A DNA stretch of 64,000 nt. It comes from Globodera rostochiensis. Its lineage: Eukaryota > Nematoda > Chromadorea > Rhabditida > Heteroderidae. The stretch lies in the NCBI GenBank assembly GCA_018350325.1, contig JAEVLN010000002.1, forward strand, positions 62,001-126,000, read 5' to 3'. Below the pieces are notes generated by a model. It saw only the letters and a list, made by a program, of their open reading frames with translations. It did not search any database and was not told the DNA's origin. The position numbers and the translations under genes are program-made. Position 1 is the first letter of the stretch. Every line of letters begins with the position of its first letter. Shown here piece after piece: positions 44,814 through 55,795 of this stretch.

Positions 44814-44894
44814 TTAAAAACTAATCTTAGGCTGTGTGCTCGCTTGGACGACAACTCCTATGTCATCGGCGTAAGATTTGAAGTGTACATATTT
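44814..44894 (-). pseudogene. Possible non-LTR reverse-transcriptase relic (YADD)
   Basis: The minus-strand frame KYVHFKSYADDIGVVVQAST then QPKISF and stop contains Y-A-D-D followed by hydrophobic residues, as in the catalytic motif of LINE-type reverse transcriptases. Only ~25 codons are present. The plus strand of the same bases is bounded by CTTAG and GTAAGA and could equally be an exon (LCARLDDNSYVIG). Confidence 0.33.
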
Positions 44895-44911
44895 TTAAAT
44901 GTTTATCATAA

Positions 44912-44992
44912 ACAAATTTAGTGGCGTCCGTGAGGAAAGCGGAGCAGACTGAAGACAAATTTGTCAAAAGCTTTGATTTGTTGTTCAATTGA
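44912..44992 (+). CDS. Coding-like island, unknown
   Basis: Twenty-six codons between stops: TNLVASVRKAEQTEDKFVKS then FDLLFN and stop. AATTTAG just before GTGGCG could be an acceptor. Hydrophilic and helical in character. No family recognised. Confidence 0.3.
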   Translation, partial: TNLVASVRKAEQTEDKFVKSFDLLFN

Positions 44993-45432
44993 AATAAAGC
45001 TTTTTGTTCCATTTGTTTTGCTTAAAGGACCCTAAAAATGTTTAATATAAACTGCGGTTGCTTTCAATTTTTCCGAACTCCCCTCCGGCGCATTTTAGTG
45101 TCTCTGTACTTTTAAATAAAACAGAAAGATGAGTTAAACAAATAAATTAATTAATCATTTAAAAGTTACACAAATCCATGTTAAATCAAAGATAAAACAA
45201 ATATTATAAAAATAAAATTAAAATGCAGAGCAATTATTGTTTATGATAAGTCCATATAATTAAAAAATGCTAAAATTAGAGGAGATCGAAAATTGTTGCT
45301 AAACTTTTTGCAAAAGATGCTATTTGTAATATGATAACAAAATCCTAAAAATAAAAGATAAATTGATAATAAAATTACCATCAATCGGAGAGGTTACAAA
45401 AAATTATTAAAAGATATTCCATTACATAATAA

Positions 45433-45540
45433 AATAATAGTTCGTATAAAATAGTTGAAGCGGAAGAGAATGAAGATTTAAACGATGAAGAGTTTCTATT
45501 CGAGAGCGATCAAAGTGCCGAAGCTGTAAGCAAAGAATAA
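45433..45540 (+). CDS. Possible acidic C-terminal exon
   Basis: Thirty-five codons between stops: NNSSYKIVEAEENEDLNDEE then FLFESDQSAEAVSKE and double stop TAATGA. The dense Glu/Asp content needs GA-rich codons unlike the flanking AT-rich DNA, which makes this one of the better coding candidates. No clear acceptor. Acidic tails of this kind are common and do not identify a family. Confidence 0.4.
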   Translation, partial: NNSSYKIVEAEENEDLNDEEFLFESDQSAEAVSKE

Positions 45541-45872
45541 TGAGATGTGGCTCAACAACAAAAAGAAGTGCAAACTAAATATTTAATTACTTGATAACCA
45601 ATTGCTAAGAGAAACACTTTTAACAATTTAATGCCAATGCGTCACATATAAAACAATTATTTTTATCTAAAAATAATTTTTATTTGACACTCAACATTAA
45701 TGAAACCAATATAAAACAAAAGTAATCAATTATAAAATAATAAAATTAGAAATAATTGAATGAGAGGCGGGGCTTAAATAAATAGTTAAAAAGATTTCTA
45801 AATATTTACATAAATGGAACAAACTAAAATATATAAAAGAATAAAAATAAATAAATGCGATTTTTTTCGCAG

Positions 45873-45952
45873 CATTTAGCATTGGGGTGATCCTCGCTCC
45901 CGATTCACGCCAGCTTTCAAGAAAAAAGAAAATGGTTAGAAACATTTCCTAA
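45873..45952 (+). CDS. Possible terminal exon with basic tail
   Basis: The acceptor GCGATTTTTTTCGCAG ends at 45872. The frame then reads FSIGVILAPDSRQLSRKKKM, VRNIS and stop. A hydrophobic start followed by a basic tail would fit the end of a membrane protein. The antisense frame (45730-45945) is also open for 71 codons. Confidence 0.35.
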
Positions 45953-46398
45953 ACCTAAATCAAAGAAAATGCAGAAAAATCATTCAAACCGCAGATAAAA
46001 GCCTTAAAAAAAGTATCTATACAATATTAATACACTCATTTTGGATAAAATATATTATCCTATAATTATGTTTAAAAATTCATAATTCAAACAGATAAAT
46101 AAAAGTAATATTCACTAATTAATCAATCTCATTAAAAATGGCATCTCATACCCTAAAGCTGAAAGTGCGACGCGGCTTACAAATTTTATAATAAATTATT
46201 TTTTCTTAAATATTAATTTATGTTATTTTTAATTTATGTTATTCTAACTGTTTTGAATTCTCAAAAAAATCCACTACCAATTACTATTCAATTAATATCA
46301 TACATGATAAACATAGTTTAACTCAAAAAATTATTAAATTTTACCAAAAACATATCAATATTAAAAAAGTTTGAAAAAATATATACAGAAAAAAATAG

Positions 46399-46488
46399 TG
46401 TGCTAAATTAAAGTTTATTCCTCGTTGTACGACAAAATGTTGCAGATATGTAAGCAAGAATAATATGTACAAATATCAAAAACATTAA
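46399..46488 (+). CDS. Short Cys-containing island
   Basis: Twenty-nine codons between stops read CAKLKFIPRCTTKCCRYVSK then NNMYKYQKH. Four cysteines (C-x8-C-x3-CC) and a basic character suggest part of a small secreted peptide, but no ATG or signal peptide is attached. Confidence 0.3.
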   Translation, partial: CAKLKFIPRCTTKCCRYVSKNNMYKYQKH

Positions 46489-46605
46489 ACACATAAAAAT
46501 GGCGTTTATAGCCGTGAAATATTTTGGCGGTGGAATTGAAAAATTCAATATAATTTAGTTGGATAATTATAGTTTGATTTTTAATATAAATACTCTCATT
46601 TTATC

Positions 46606-46749
46606 ATGATGCACAATTATTATGTTATTTTCATACAATGCCGAATGAAGCACAAAGCCACCGCTTCAACTTCTTCAATAATTATTGTGCCTGGACAAAT
46701 AAATTTTGACGAATATAATAACAAAATAAAAAAAAGATTGGGTAAATAG
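46606..46749 (+). CDS. Hypothetical small ORF, 47 codons
   Basis: A complete frame from tandem ATGs to TAG: MMHNYYVIFIQCRMKHKATA, then STSSIIIVPGQINFDEYNNK and IKKRLGK. Codons in the middle are varied, and the basic tail is not a simple poly-A artefact. The antisense frame (46620-46808) is AT-driven and hydrophobic. No family recognised. Confidence 0.4.
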   Translation: MMHNYYVIFIQCRMKHKATASTSSIIIVPGQINFDEYNNKIKKRLGK

Positions 46750-47184
46750 TCATGCAAAATAAAAAATAAAATGACAAATATAACTGAAATAACAATGAGA
46801 TAAATCAATCAAACAGAAAATGAATATGAATAAAAGTAATAATTACTGTTTTTAATTCTGCAGATAAAACTTCTCCCAAATGAAAAGTTTGCCTCAATTG
46901 GCACAAATCCATGATATAAAATAGAAAATACATTAATTAAGATTATTGACTAACGGAATGAAGAGTGTTTTTCGGACGCTAAAAGCTTTTTATACCCTCA
47001 ATTAAAACCGTTATAGTAATTAAAACAAAAAAAATAATACATTTATTCAAAGTGCTATCACTACAAAAAAAAAGTATTCAAACTCGATTATTGTCTAAAG
47101 CTAAATATAACATAAATCAAATGCATTAAACCAAAAATACTACATGAAAAATTTAAAATGAATTTAAATAAAATTATTGATTGA

Positions 47185-47319
47185 AATTCTAATGTATTGA
47201 TCATATCTTCGCCCAACAACCAACACCTTTGTGATCCGTCCGCCACAAGCCGAAAAAACAACACAAAACAATTTGGCGCAAATCTATTTCTGAAATTATG
47301 TAGAATATCATTATGTTAA
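47185..47319 (+). CDS. Coding-like island, 44 codons
   Basis: A stop-to-stop frame: NSNVLIISSPNNQHLCDPSA then TSRKNNTKQFGANLFLKLCR, ISLC and stop. It has the widest codon variety of the islands in this stretch. No ATG, so an exon is more likely than a full gene. No family recognised. Confidence 0.37.
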   Translation, partial: NSNVLIISSPNNQHLCDPSATSRKNNTKQFGANLFLKLCRISLC

Positions 47320-47869
47320 TTAATAAACACATTGATTATTTAATTCTATTATAACACTTTTATTTCAATTCGTACAAAATTGATTAAGACAATAACGACA
47401 GTGAAGACATTTCTTTACCTTATTTGGTTTAACTTTAATAAAAAGAAAACCTACATAAGAAAGGCTAAAAAATAAACTAACACCTATAAAATAAAACAAA
47501 AGTTTTTTAAACTAAATAATCTAAAAAAACGTAACAAAATTAAAAAACATAATTGGAGATTACGTTAGTCACCGTGCAATTTTGTCCTAAAGTTTTACGC
47601 ATAATTGATTGGATTTGACAGTTTTTAGCATTTACTTTAAGTACATTGTTTTTTGACTTTTTAGCACATATTTTGGCGTGTTTTTAGGACATATATGTCT
47701 TTTTATGACTAAAATTTATAAAGTGTCAATAATTAGAGAAAATAACTTAAACTAAACCCATATTAAATTCAACCAATTCCAAACCCCGGACATGATACTG
47801 CAATAAATCGATTTTTGACACAATTATTTTTTTAAATGTTTGAATTCGGGTTCTGAATGTAAAATTTAA

Positions 47870-48168
47870 AATGGAGGTCAGATTCGGATTCTACAACCAT
47901 TCTTCAATCAAATTGCACGAAATGAAATGATTCGAGAGAAATTTTGCTGTTGCAACAGTCATCCATCATAAATAAACACCTGCCGCAAGTCAAGAAGGTA
48001 AAATAAATAAAATTTTTGAAAGAAAAAGACATTTTATGCCGTGGCCGTGCGGCAAAGCAAACGAGAAAAGATCTAAGCAATTTAACCAGCAAAAAGAGTA
48101 TTAAGATAGATTGGAAGATGCATAAAAATGATATTAATATTCTATTAATTCAAATAATATGTAAATAA
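47870..48168. CDS. Dense open-frame island with a donor-bounded plus exon
   Basis: Overlapping plus frames occur: 47926-47997 NDSREILLLQQSSIINKHLP then QVKK ending at AAG|GTAAAA; 47870-47971 (GGQIRILQPFFNQIARNEM); and 48007-48168 (LKEKDILCRGRAAKQTRKDL). A complete minus frame of 62 codons (47904-48092) overlaps all of them. The AAG|GTAAA junction is conserved in the copy at 59977-60030, which supports the plus donor-bounded reading. C-R-G-R-A-A-K loosely recalls the GGRAAE of M41 peptidases, but only in one frame of one copy. Confidence 0.36.
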
Positions 48169-48224
48169 CAATTAAACAAAGTATTGAAAAAATATATAAA
48201 TTAATAATGTTTCTGCTTAAATGC

Positions 48225-50175
48225 AACCTCAGAAACTATTGTTTTATTTAAATTAAGGTTTGGAATATAATTTACAAACATAATTTATAATATACGGCAA
48301 CTCTAATTGTTTTATACCATTTTTAAACTGAATAATTGACAAAGTAATAATATAAGTGCTTGAACCATCCGAAAATTATTAAAAAGCTTATTTAGATGCC
48401 GAACTTGTAATTAAAAATTAACTATTAATCATGAATTTTAGCTTCTGTAAATAAACACTTATTAAGAGAAAACTTTGTAAAAAGATTTAATGACAATATA
48501 AAATATGATAATTAAACTAACAATATAAAAACATATAACAATCTACGCATAAGGCGATTAGAGAAGAAGCCGCAAATTAACATCAAAATGTTACATAAAA
48601 AATATCGAAAAAATAGCCATTTTGATAAACAAAATTTAAAAATAAGATAATAATTAAAAGGTCAGTTATTTTCGTAAAAATAAGTATTATAAAATTAAAT
48701 AATATGATAATTAAACTAAAATCTCGTTCGATTTCAATGCGAGGCTATTAAATAACGAATTTTTAAAAAGTGTTTTTATTTAAAAACTAAGGTGCAATAA
48801 TAAACTTTTAAAATATAACAAAAATCTTAATATCATGGAATAAACTATTACACGAAAAGCAATCACTAACTGCAAGCGCCTTAATAACTGTTAATTTAAG
48901 TGGGTCAACAGTTCGGTAAACACTAACTGCAAGCGCTCTACTGATAAAGAAGCGAAGGTTTACGCAAAGGCGTATGCACTCCTTAGGAATGTCAATGAGC
49001 GACTCGTTACTATTCATAGTACTAAATAACAATTAATATTCTAAATCAACTATCGCTATACATCTTCATAAATAATAAGGTTTACGAAAAAAGGTACTGA
49101 GAAGCAAGGATATCAAAAAATAAATAAAAAAATTAATGATTTCGAAAAATATAAAAACAATAATAGTCTAAATTGTATTAAAATATTAAAGCTGCTTATG
49201 AAATCATTTCAACAAAAACCCAAAATAAATACTTAATAAACATTTTAGATTCTTCGATATTGGCGTCATTAGCTACCATTTGCATTATTTTACCTTCAAT
49301 TAAATATGAGAGGAAACAGACCGATAAGCTATGTGGAAAACTTTCAGTAAATAACATAGCAAACACAATTAAAATCCACTTCCTAAAATGTAAAACCAAG
49401 ATATATTTAATAATTATATTCTGCCGAACAAATTGAACTCAAACACAAATTCTAAGCCTTTAAAAGTTAAAATTGATCAATTGCCAAATTAAAAAATATA
49501 AAATTGTGCATTTTAATGCCGATAAATTCACATATTATTTATTAAAAGACAATTGTTCTATTTAATTAGGAAAAATTTAAAAAATTGATTTGTTTTTTCA
49601 CGGTGATATATGGAGCAGAATGGATTGATGATCAGGTGCCAAAATTGAAATGGAAATTAATTTAACATTTGATAATAAAATAACATTAAAAAAATATATA
49701 TAATTTATTCGAACGCAGGTTGATTTAGAAAACCCACACAATTTTCATGTTCTAATCAAGACCTGAAAAGTAATAAAACATGATTAATAAAAAAAATAAA
49801 ATTTATAAAAAAGTTGAAAGCCTTAGCAATTTGTCATATACTAAAACAATTACAGCAAAAGATTAGCTAATCAGTGAGCAGCACTAGGGGAAAGTTACTT
49901 TCATAAATAAAATCAATTAGCCATAATCAAGAAGACAACTTTATTTAAAGATTTTGCATTTTGAAAATGTTGGGTCTCGAGACACAAAACTTTATGTACA
50001 AAAGGCCAAAATGGGAAAGTTAAACAATTATAAGAAAAGGTTTTACAAAATTGGCTTAAGTTAAATATAAAATTGAGCTATCAAAATAATTTTGAATCAT
50101 AATCTGCATATATTATAGTAATTTTAACAACAAATAATGCATGAATCAAAATTCAAAAAAATTTAAATGGTTGTT
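48225..50175 (+). repeat. Dispersed duplication block B, copy B2
   Basis: Direct copy of parts of 3960-4380 and 6150-6960. Shared pieces include the GAAGAAGCCGCAAATTAACA, CAGTTCGGTAAACACTAACT and GTTAAAATTGATCAATTGCC stretches. An extra ~160 bases (49555-49715) interrupt the match to 6710-6730. No supported gene inside. Confidence 0.8.
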
Positions 50176-50533
50176 GCCCATAAACGCGGAAAGATTGGTA
50201 GCCGAGGAATATGAGGTGCATATTATTTAGTTAAATATTACTCAAAATAATACAAACCAAAAAAAGTAACTACACAAAATTAAAACGACAACTGCAACTG
50301 TCTGAATTGGTCGGTATATTCGATGCTTGTACATTAAACTATGGGCAATCTGTGAAATATTTTGATTAATTCGATAATAAATTTAGTTCAAACTTTGCAA
50401 TTAACATATTTTTATTTGAGTTGTTTACAAAGTTGTGTAAGCATTTACTTGTTTTTATGTTTGTTTTTAAATTTATGTATCAGAAATCTATTAATAGCTT
50501 TGGTTATTAGTCTTTTTTATATTAAAATCCGTG

Positions 50534-50596
50534 CTATGTTTTAAAAATGTGACTGCTGTGACTCAAGTCGGATATCATTGAAGCTTTCTCCCACTT
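50534..50596 (-). CDS. Conserved island SMISD, copy 2
   Basis: The minus frame reads WEKASMISDLSHSSHIFKT then stop, the partner of 5574-5657. It ends sooner than copy 1 because of a TAG. Confidence 0.36.
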   Translation of the reverse strand, partial: KWEKASMISDLSHSSHIFKT

Positions 50597-50715
50597 TTTA
50601 TTTTTATATTATTTTTTACATTTTTTAAAACAATCTAAAGTTGACAAAATAATATTTTAAAAGGGCGTTGAATGTCGTCTTGTTTTTTAATATAATTTTT
50701 TGCCATATTAATTTC

Positions 50716-50835
50716 TTAGTTATATGCAAGGTTTCCATATAAATTTTCAAAAGACTCATTTTGGAAAAATATATGATCAATTTGCGTATTATTGATCATG
50801 CCAACAGAACCACCAGCAGAAATGATTTTCTTGAT
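50716..50835 (-). CDS. Coding-like island in inverted block B
   Basis: A minus-strand stop-to-stop frame of 39 codons: IKKIISAGGSVGMINNTQID then HIFFQNESFENLYGNLAYN and stop. The matching segment of B1 (about 5395-5470, plus) has lost ~60 bases of it and reads differently (RTRAEIFKKFIFVGMETLH). The GC-rich part therefore exists only here. No family recognised. Confidence 0.37.
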   Translation of the reverse strand: MKKIISAGGSVGMINNTQIDHIFFQNESFENLYGNLAYN

Positions 50836-51395
50836 TTATAACCTATTTATTTAGCATAGCATTATCCATGATTTTTTAAGAAAAATGAGTAAAGAAAATC
50901 TTGTTAAAAATATTTAATATTAGTATATTTTAGTATTTCCCAACCCAATTAATACTAAAAACCCAAAAAGTCTTTGAACAAAAATGAATATATAAGAAAA
51001 ATTAAAAATTCTCACTGGTCAAAGAATCACAGAAAAGCAGCTTTTGAGTTTAAAATACTTAGAATATATTTAATTTTATTCCTCAAACTATTAAGATTTT
51101 TGGTTATATTTAAAAAGTTTATTATTGCACCTTAGCATTTAAATAAAAAATGAATGAGTTTCATTAAATATTTTTAGATTTACTTAGTGTAATTTACATT
51201 TTTTTTAAATTATTTAAAGCCTCGCAATGAAATCGAACGAGTTTTTTTAAATGTTTAATTTGATATATCTATTCATCAAATATCATGTATATAATTTTTT
51301 TTTTATTTTTGATTTTTCATAAAATAATTGTTAATAGTATTTTGGTATTTTTAACATTTCTTTATCAACTTTTACATTTGTAAATTATAAAAACT

Positions 51396-51425
51396 TGGCT
51401 CGTCTCATATGCGGGGACAGCGTTC
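51396..51425 (-). pseudogene. ERCPP exon, inverted copy with nonsense codon
   Basis: On the minus strand CTACATTCAG is followed by ERCPRI and a TGA. The acceptor and first codons match 4738-4782. Confidence 0.4.
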
Positions 51426-51604
51426 CTGAATGTAGGATCATCAAATAACAATTTAAGAGTAATGCTACTTTTTATTTATAAATAATATGAGTTTAAAGAA
51501 ATTAAAAATACACAATTTTCAATTATTTATATATTAATCCTTAAAATATTTTGAATTTTTTGAATAATTTTACAGATTTCAAATATTTTAAACGTTTAAT
51601 AATT

Positions 51605-52355
51605 TTTCATTAATAAAAAAAAGACGTTTAAAAGTTTTAGCTTCAGTCAAACTTTGGTTATAATGGCTTTTGTTATAAAACAATCATAGTTTAATATATT
51701 TTATCATTTGCAGTTATGGTTTAGTTTCTCAATTTTTTTTTTTGTAGCAATGCTATGATGATCGCTCGCTTATAAGAATAATTTTATAAATAAAATATTT
51801 TAATGAATAATCAATAGAATATTTATTTGAAAATTATTCTAATTTAAGATTATTTTTTAAGTTTGGATATTTGTTGCATCAATTTATTTACTTCTTTTAA
51901 TGTTTAATAGGGGCCTCCTAGTTTTCCAGTCGTTTCTCAAAATGTGTCTTTTGTTGGCGTTTGTTTAATAACAAATTTTTTTTTTTGAAAAGTGTAAAAA
52001 GCAGATCGACCTTTCTCCTTCGATTGTAGTTTGATTATGAATTGAATATAAATACTCAATTGTTACTTTTAATAAATTGTATGTAAATTGCAATGGAATG
52101 CCCAAATTTATAAATAGTTGATTTTATAGTACCTAATTTTTACAATATTATTATTTTAAGAAATGTATGTTTAATGTGAGTTTTATTGTATTAATTATTA
52201 AAAATTCCACAATTGGACCTTTCATAACTAAATATTTTTATTTTATTATTTATGTTAATAAACGATTTTTTTGGATGATTTGAGATATTTTGTCGATCAA
52301 AATGCTTGTCATTTTAGCCGATAAATTGTATATTTATTATTTTTACCGTTATAAA
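51605..52355. other. T-rich stretch, nothing recognised
   Basis: Low-complexity DNA between the end of inverted block B and the signal-peptide-like frame at 52362. Confidence 0.45.
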
Positions 52356-52361
52356 GTAAAA

Positions 52362-52451
52362 ATGTTTGTAACCCATTTATTTTTATTTTATTATTTTTCT
52401 TTAATAAGCGCCGCGCTAAATCTGGCAATCGGATTTCATGATGAAGAGTGA
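52362..52451 (+). CDS. Possible first exon with signal peptide
   Basis: The ATG at 52362 opens MFVTHLFLFYYFSLISAALN then LAIGFHDEE and stop. A hydrophobic run ending in small residues (ISAALN) looks like a secretion signal with cleavage after Ala. A donor-like GA|GTGAAA near 52447 could remove the stop by splicing. The following islands at 52966-53178 and 53642-53762 are on the same strand and might belong to it, but the junctions cannot be proven. Confidence 0.37.
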   Translation: MFVTHLFLFYYFSLISAALNLAIGFHDEE

Positions 52452-52965
52452 AACGGATAAACTCTTAGTTGTTCTGTAGCGGTTTGTTATTTTTTTGCAT
52501 GGTTTATTTATATTTATAAATCAGCAGTTTAATTAGTTTAAAAAGATCGGACTAATATTAACTTGCTGGGTTTATTAGTTAAATTGTTTAAGTGAAATAT
52601 AATAAATTGTTTTATGGAGTAATACGAGTAATACAAATTATTAATTCAAAAGTCTATAATTATTATTTAAGCAAGATGTATTTATGGTTAATCTGAAAAA
52701 AATTAATTAATCATTCAAATAATTTTCAACATAGAAGTGTTTTATTTTTATAAAATAGACTAGTTGGTCAGCTTTATACATAATATAGTTTCTTTTTTTC
52801 TTCAATTTCAATACGCACTAATTTTGTTTTTTTCGCGACAAAATTATTAGCTTGGTAAACAGTTATTTTATGACTGAGTTTGTTTTAGCAGTTTGCTGAT
52901 TCGTATTAATATTATCAAATACAATATGTAGATTTGAAGTATGCAATTGTCTTATTGTTTTGTGA

Positions 52966-53178
52966 TATAGGTATGAAGGTATTTATTATCAGTATTTATT
53001 TAAATTGTTAATTCCACATGCCCAGAAGTCATTTTCTGCCCAAAACAGCCAGCTGATTCGAAAAAGAACAATTCTGCTGTTTTGCCCGCTCATTGCTCTA
53101 GCAGTTTCATTCAAATGCACTTCTTTACTTATTTACACAATCGGCATATTTAAAAAAAAATTAATTAGCACTCGCTAA
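52966..53178 (+). CDS. Membrane-protein-like frame, 70 codons
   Basis: The frame is open from 52966 to a TAA at 53176. It starts with YRYEGIYYQYLFKLL after an acceptor-like TTTTGTGATATAG. The centre, HAQKSFSAQNSQLIRKRT, has varied codons. It is followed by a hydrophobic span ILLFCPLIALAVSFKCTS with positive residues before it, then LLIYTIGIFKKKLISTR. The charge pattern fits one or two membrane spans with the basic side cytoplasmic. No ATG near the start, so it is probably an exon. No family recognised. Confidence 0.45.
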   Translation, partial: YRYEGIYYQYLFKLLIPHAQKSFSAQNSQLIRKRTILLFCPLIALAVSFKCTSLLIYTIGIFKKKLISTR

Positions 53179-53641
53179 TATCGGTCGATATTTGTGTTTA
53201 TATTTTCTTGCTAAGGATTGTACTATGTCCACCATGATGATGTAATTGTTTTTATTATCATACTAAATAAGGCTGATATGTAAAATTATTATTGACTATT
53301 TTCTATTCTATGTATTGTTTAAAATTTGAATTTAATATTTAATGAACAGATTTCTATTACTGCAAACTCAACAAAATAGATTGATACAAAAAGTGTTATT
53401 AAAAAATTATTTATAAAGATTTTGTTTCACTTTAAATTTATTTTAGTTTTATTATAAAATTTGTCCTTATATGTTTTATTTAGATAATCAAATATTTTAA
53501 TTGCCATATACTCCTTTCCAATATTATCTCGAGAATGTAACTTATATTTTATTTGCGTCATTTATTTCAAAATAAAAGTTTCCAATCACTTTGGTGGTCA
53601 CAAAAATGACTCCTTGTTTAGGTTTATTAACATTGTCACAG

Positions 53642-53762
53642 GGTTAAATTTGGTCTAATTCCGCAATTGGCTGGCAATCCACTGACATGCAGTGGCAACA
53701 TTTCAACTTTTGCTTCACACCGTACCGTTGAAAAACGCGTGCAAAACAGAATGTCACAATAA
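53642..53762 (+). CDS. Possible terminal exon after TCACAG acceptor
   Basis: The acceptor TTATTAACATTGTCACAG ends at 53641. After one base the frame reads VKFGLIPQLAGNPLTCSGNI, then STFASHRTVEKRVQNRMSQ and stop (39 codons). L-x-G-N-P-L-x-C is reminiscent of the start of an LRR C-terminal cap, but it is a short match. GC content and codon variety stand out from the flanks. Confidence 0.42.
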
Positions 53763-54284
53763 TAGTCTTTGAGATTTTAAATTTTATAATGCACCAATTT
53801 TTAATTTTATTAATTTATTCACCTCTAAAATGTTGAAATAAAATTTTTATAAAATGTTCGAAAACACGGGGGCGCTTCTTCGTCTCAATTTTTATTTTGC
53901 TAAACAGTAAATATCTGGTTTTACTTTAAATTTTTAGAATTTTGAATAATAAAATTAAATAAAAATAATTTGATATTTTTTATTTGAAATAAGGGTAGGA
54001 GATATTAAAGGGTTTTTATTTAGCTTTTTTGTTTTTAGTGTTTAAATTTCTATCTTAATTTTATTTATTTATTATCAAACTAATTTATCAAGGCAAAATG
54101 GTTGTTCGAGTTTTTTTGCTAATATTTTTTTTTATTATTCCATAAAATATTTAATTTAATATAAACTAAACACTTATATTTTAATAGATTAACTCGTCTA
54201 TTATACTTTCATTATAACAACATTTGGTTAATTAAATATTTATCAATTTTTTAATTATGCTTTTACTTTCTGCACTGAAAATAT

Positions 54285-54585
54285 AATTATTTAGCACTAC
54301 TGATAATAAAACGTTAAAAATCTGACTAATTACTCTCCAATTGTCTACGCAAACGAAATAAATTGTTTCAAAAATTTATTTTTATGCATAATCTTAATGA
54401 AAAACAATTTATAAAAGTATTAAAACCTATACATTTGTGATAAAAATTAAACTATTACACGAAAAACAATTAATTTTGGAAATACTTAATTTAAAAAGAG
54501 ACAATTAATAAAAACCATTTATTTTCGTACTATGAAATATTAAAGCTACTTATAAAATCATTCTACAAAAAACCCAAAGGAACTC
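54285..54585 (+). repeat. Dispersed duplication block B, copy B4
   Basis: Direct copy of 5890-6260 and 6490-6570, beginning TTAGCACTACTGATAATAAAAC. It marks a return from inverted to direct orientation, and the strand composition flips from T-rich to A-rich at the same place. Confidence 0.82.
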
Positions 54586-54962
54586 AGCTTAAAGTTTGAG
54601 ATTTCAAATGAAAATAATTTAACATTTTTTACTTGAGATGTTTTCTCCATTAAAAAAAATTCAATAAAACCAAGCCCTAGTTATGATGCTTTTTTATTAT
54701 TATAGAAATTTATTTGATTCCAAATATCCCACATGACCTACCAACTTTAGAAGTTAACAAAAGGTCCTTTATTAGGTATTCGGGGGCGTAAATTTGAATC
54801 TGACCTCAATTTTGCCTATTTCGAACTCCAAACCGGAACACAAACAATTTTTCAAAAATTCAAATTAAAAAAAAATCAATTTGGCCTCAAAATCTTAAAA
54901 AGCACAAAATTATAATGAAAATCAAGTAATTCTCGAATTCATGTTTTTTCAATGAAGGCCAA

Positions 54963-55100
54963 ATGTGGAGGGAGGCTCATAAAAACTCGTATAAAAGGGC
55001 CAAAAATTTAGATCTTTTTCGAATTTTCATTTTTTTACAGGAATTCACTGAATTTTTTAAAATTAATATAAAGTGTTATGGCAAAAAATTCAAAAATTAG
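54963..55100 (+). CDS. Hypothetical small ORF, 45 codons
   Basis: A complete ATG-to-TAG frame: MWREAHKNSYKRAKNLDLFR then IFIFLQEFTEFFKINIKCYG, KKFKN. It lies in the sequence leading to the transposon-like end at 55304, so it may be transposon filler. AT-rich second half; family not recognised. Confidence 0.25.
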   Translation: MWREAHKNSYKRAKNLDLFRIFIFLQEFTEFFKINIKCYGKKFKN

Positions 55101-55199
55101 TGGGAAGGGCTTTATTTTAGGGTGTGGCTCTAGTGGAAATAAACAATCATGACATGGGAAATGCGAAATGAGTACATTATGGCGATGTTTATTATTTGT

Positions 55200-55304
55200 G
55201 TAGGTATTCAATTTATTTCAAAACATTTTTTTTTGGGGGGGGGGGCTCTATTAGAGTTGGGGCACTAATAAAGCATGGGGCTATATTACAGGAAATACGG
55301 TAAT
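55200..55304. mobile_element. Terminus of the TACCGTATTTCC family
   Basis: A G run (55235-55245) and GGGGCTCTATTAGAGTTGGGG lead to the end GGAAATACGGTA. The reverse complement starts TACCGTATTTCC and carries C-rich units as at 2268-2405. The other end is not certain; GGGGGCG near 54783 may be related. Confidence 0.5.
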
Positions 55305-55624
55305 TCAAAATAATAAAATTTAAAGTTTTTACAACATCACAACAAAATATTAAGATTAAAATAAAAATGCAATAAAACGCTAATAGAGCATCCGTCGACC
55401 AATCCAAACTGACTATAAATATAGGTTTAAATTCTATTCAAATAGTTTAAATTCATTGATTGAAGCTTATTGTGGTATATAATGAAACCACTGTCCCATA
55501 TTATTTCCGATATTTAAAATATAATGAAATGTGGAATGCACAGGAACACTTTATCTACAAATATAAATAAATACAAATTTATTTGACTCTTTAACCCATA
55601 TCCTTTAGGTGTAAAAACTAAAAT

Positions 55625-55702
55625 ATGAGCAACAGTCTCACCGTCAGTGGACTTCATTACAGGGGAGGCAAACACTTAAAGAATAAAAAAGAAACCCTAT
55701 AA
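55625..55702 (+). CDS. Small ORF, 25 codons
   Basis: A complete ATG frame MSNSLTVSGLHYRGGKHLKN then KKETL and stop, with codons much less AT-rich than the flanks. It may be a first exon of the run of plus-strand islands to 56555. No donor is evident. Confidence 0.3.
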   Translation: MSNSLTVSGLHYRGGKHLKNKKETL

Positions 55703-55795
55703 AAAGGTACAAAATCGAACGGATTCAGATAAATTAATTTAACAAAAAAACAAAAAATGAACAAAAAAGTATTTTATAAACAATTAATTAAATAA

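Larger units (their letters stand above)
50300..51600 (-). repeat. Dispersed duplication block B, inverted copy B3
   Basis: Reverse complement of about 4620-5850, recognisable from GGTCGGTATATTCGATGCTT (50308) to the run matching 4690 near 51490. The preceding copy B2 is in direct orientation, so an orientation switch lies near 50.2-50.3 kb. The strand composition also flips there from A-rich to T-rich. Confidence 0.85.

Noticed and set aside
47904..48092. 62-codon minus ATG ORF as a gene
   Set aside because: It lies antisense to three plus frames, one of which ends at a donor conserved elsewhere. Kept only as an alternative reading.
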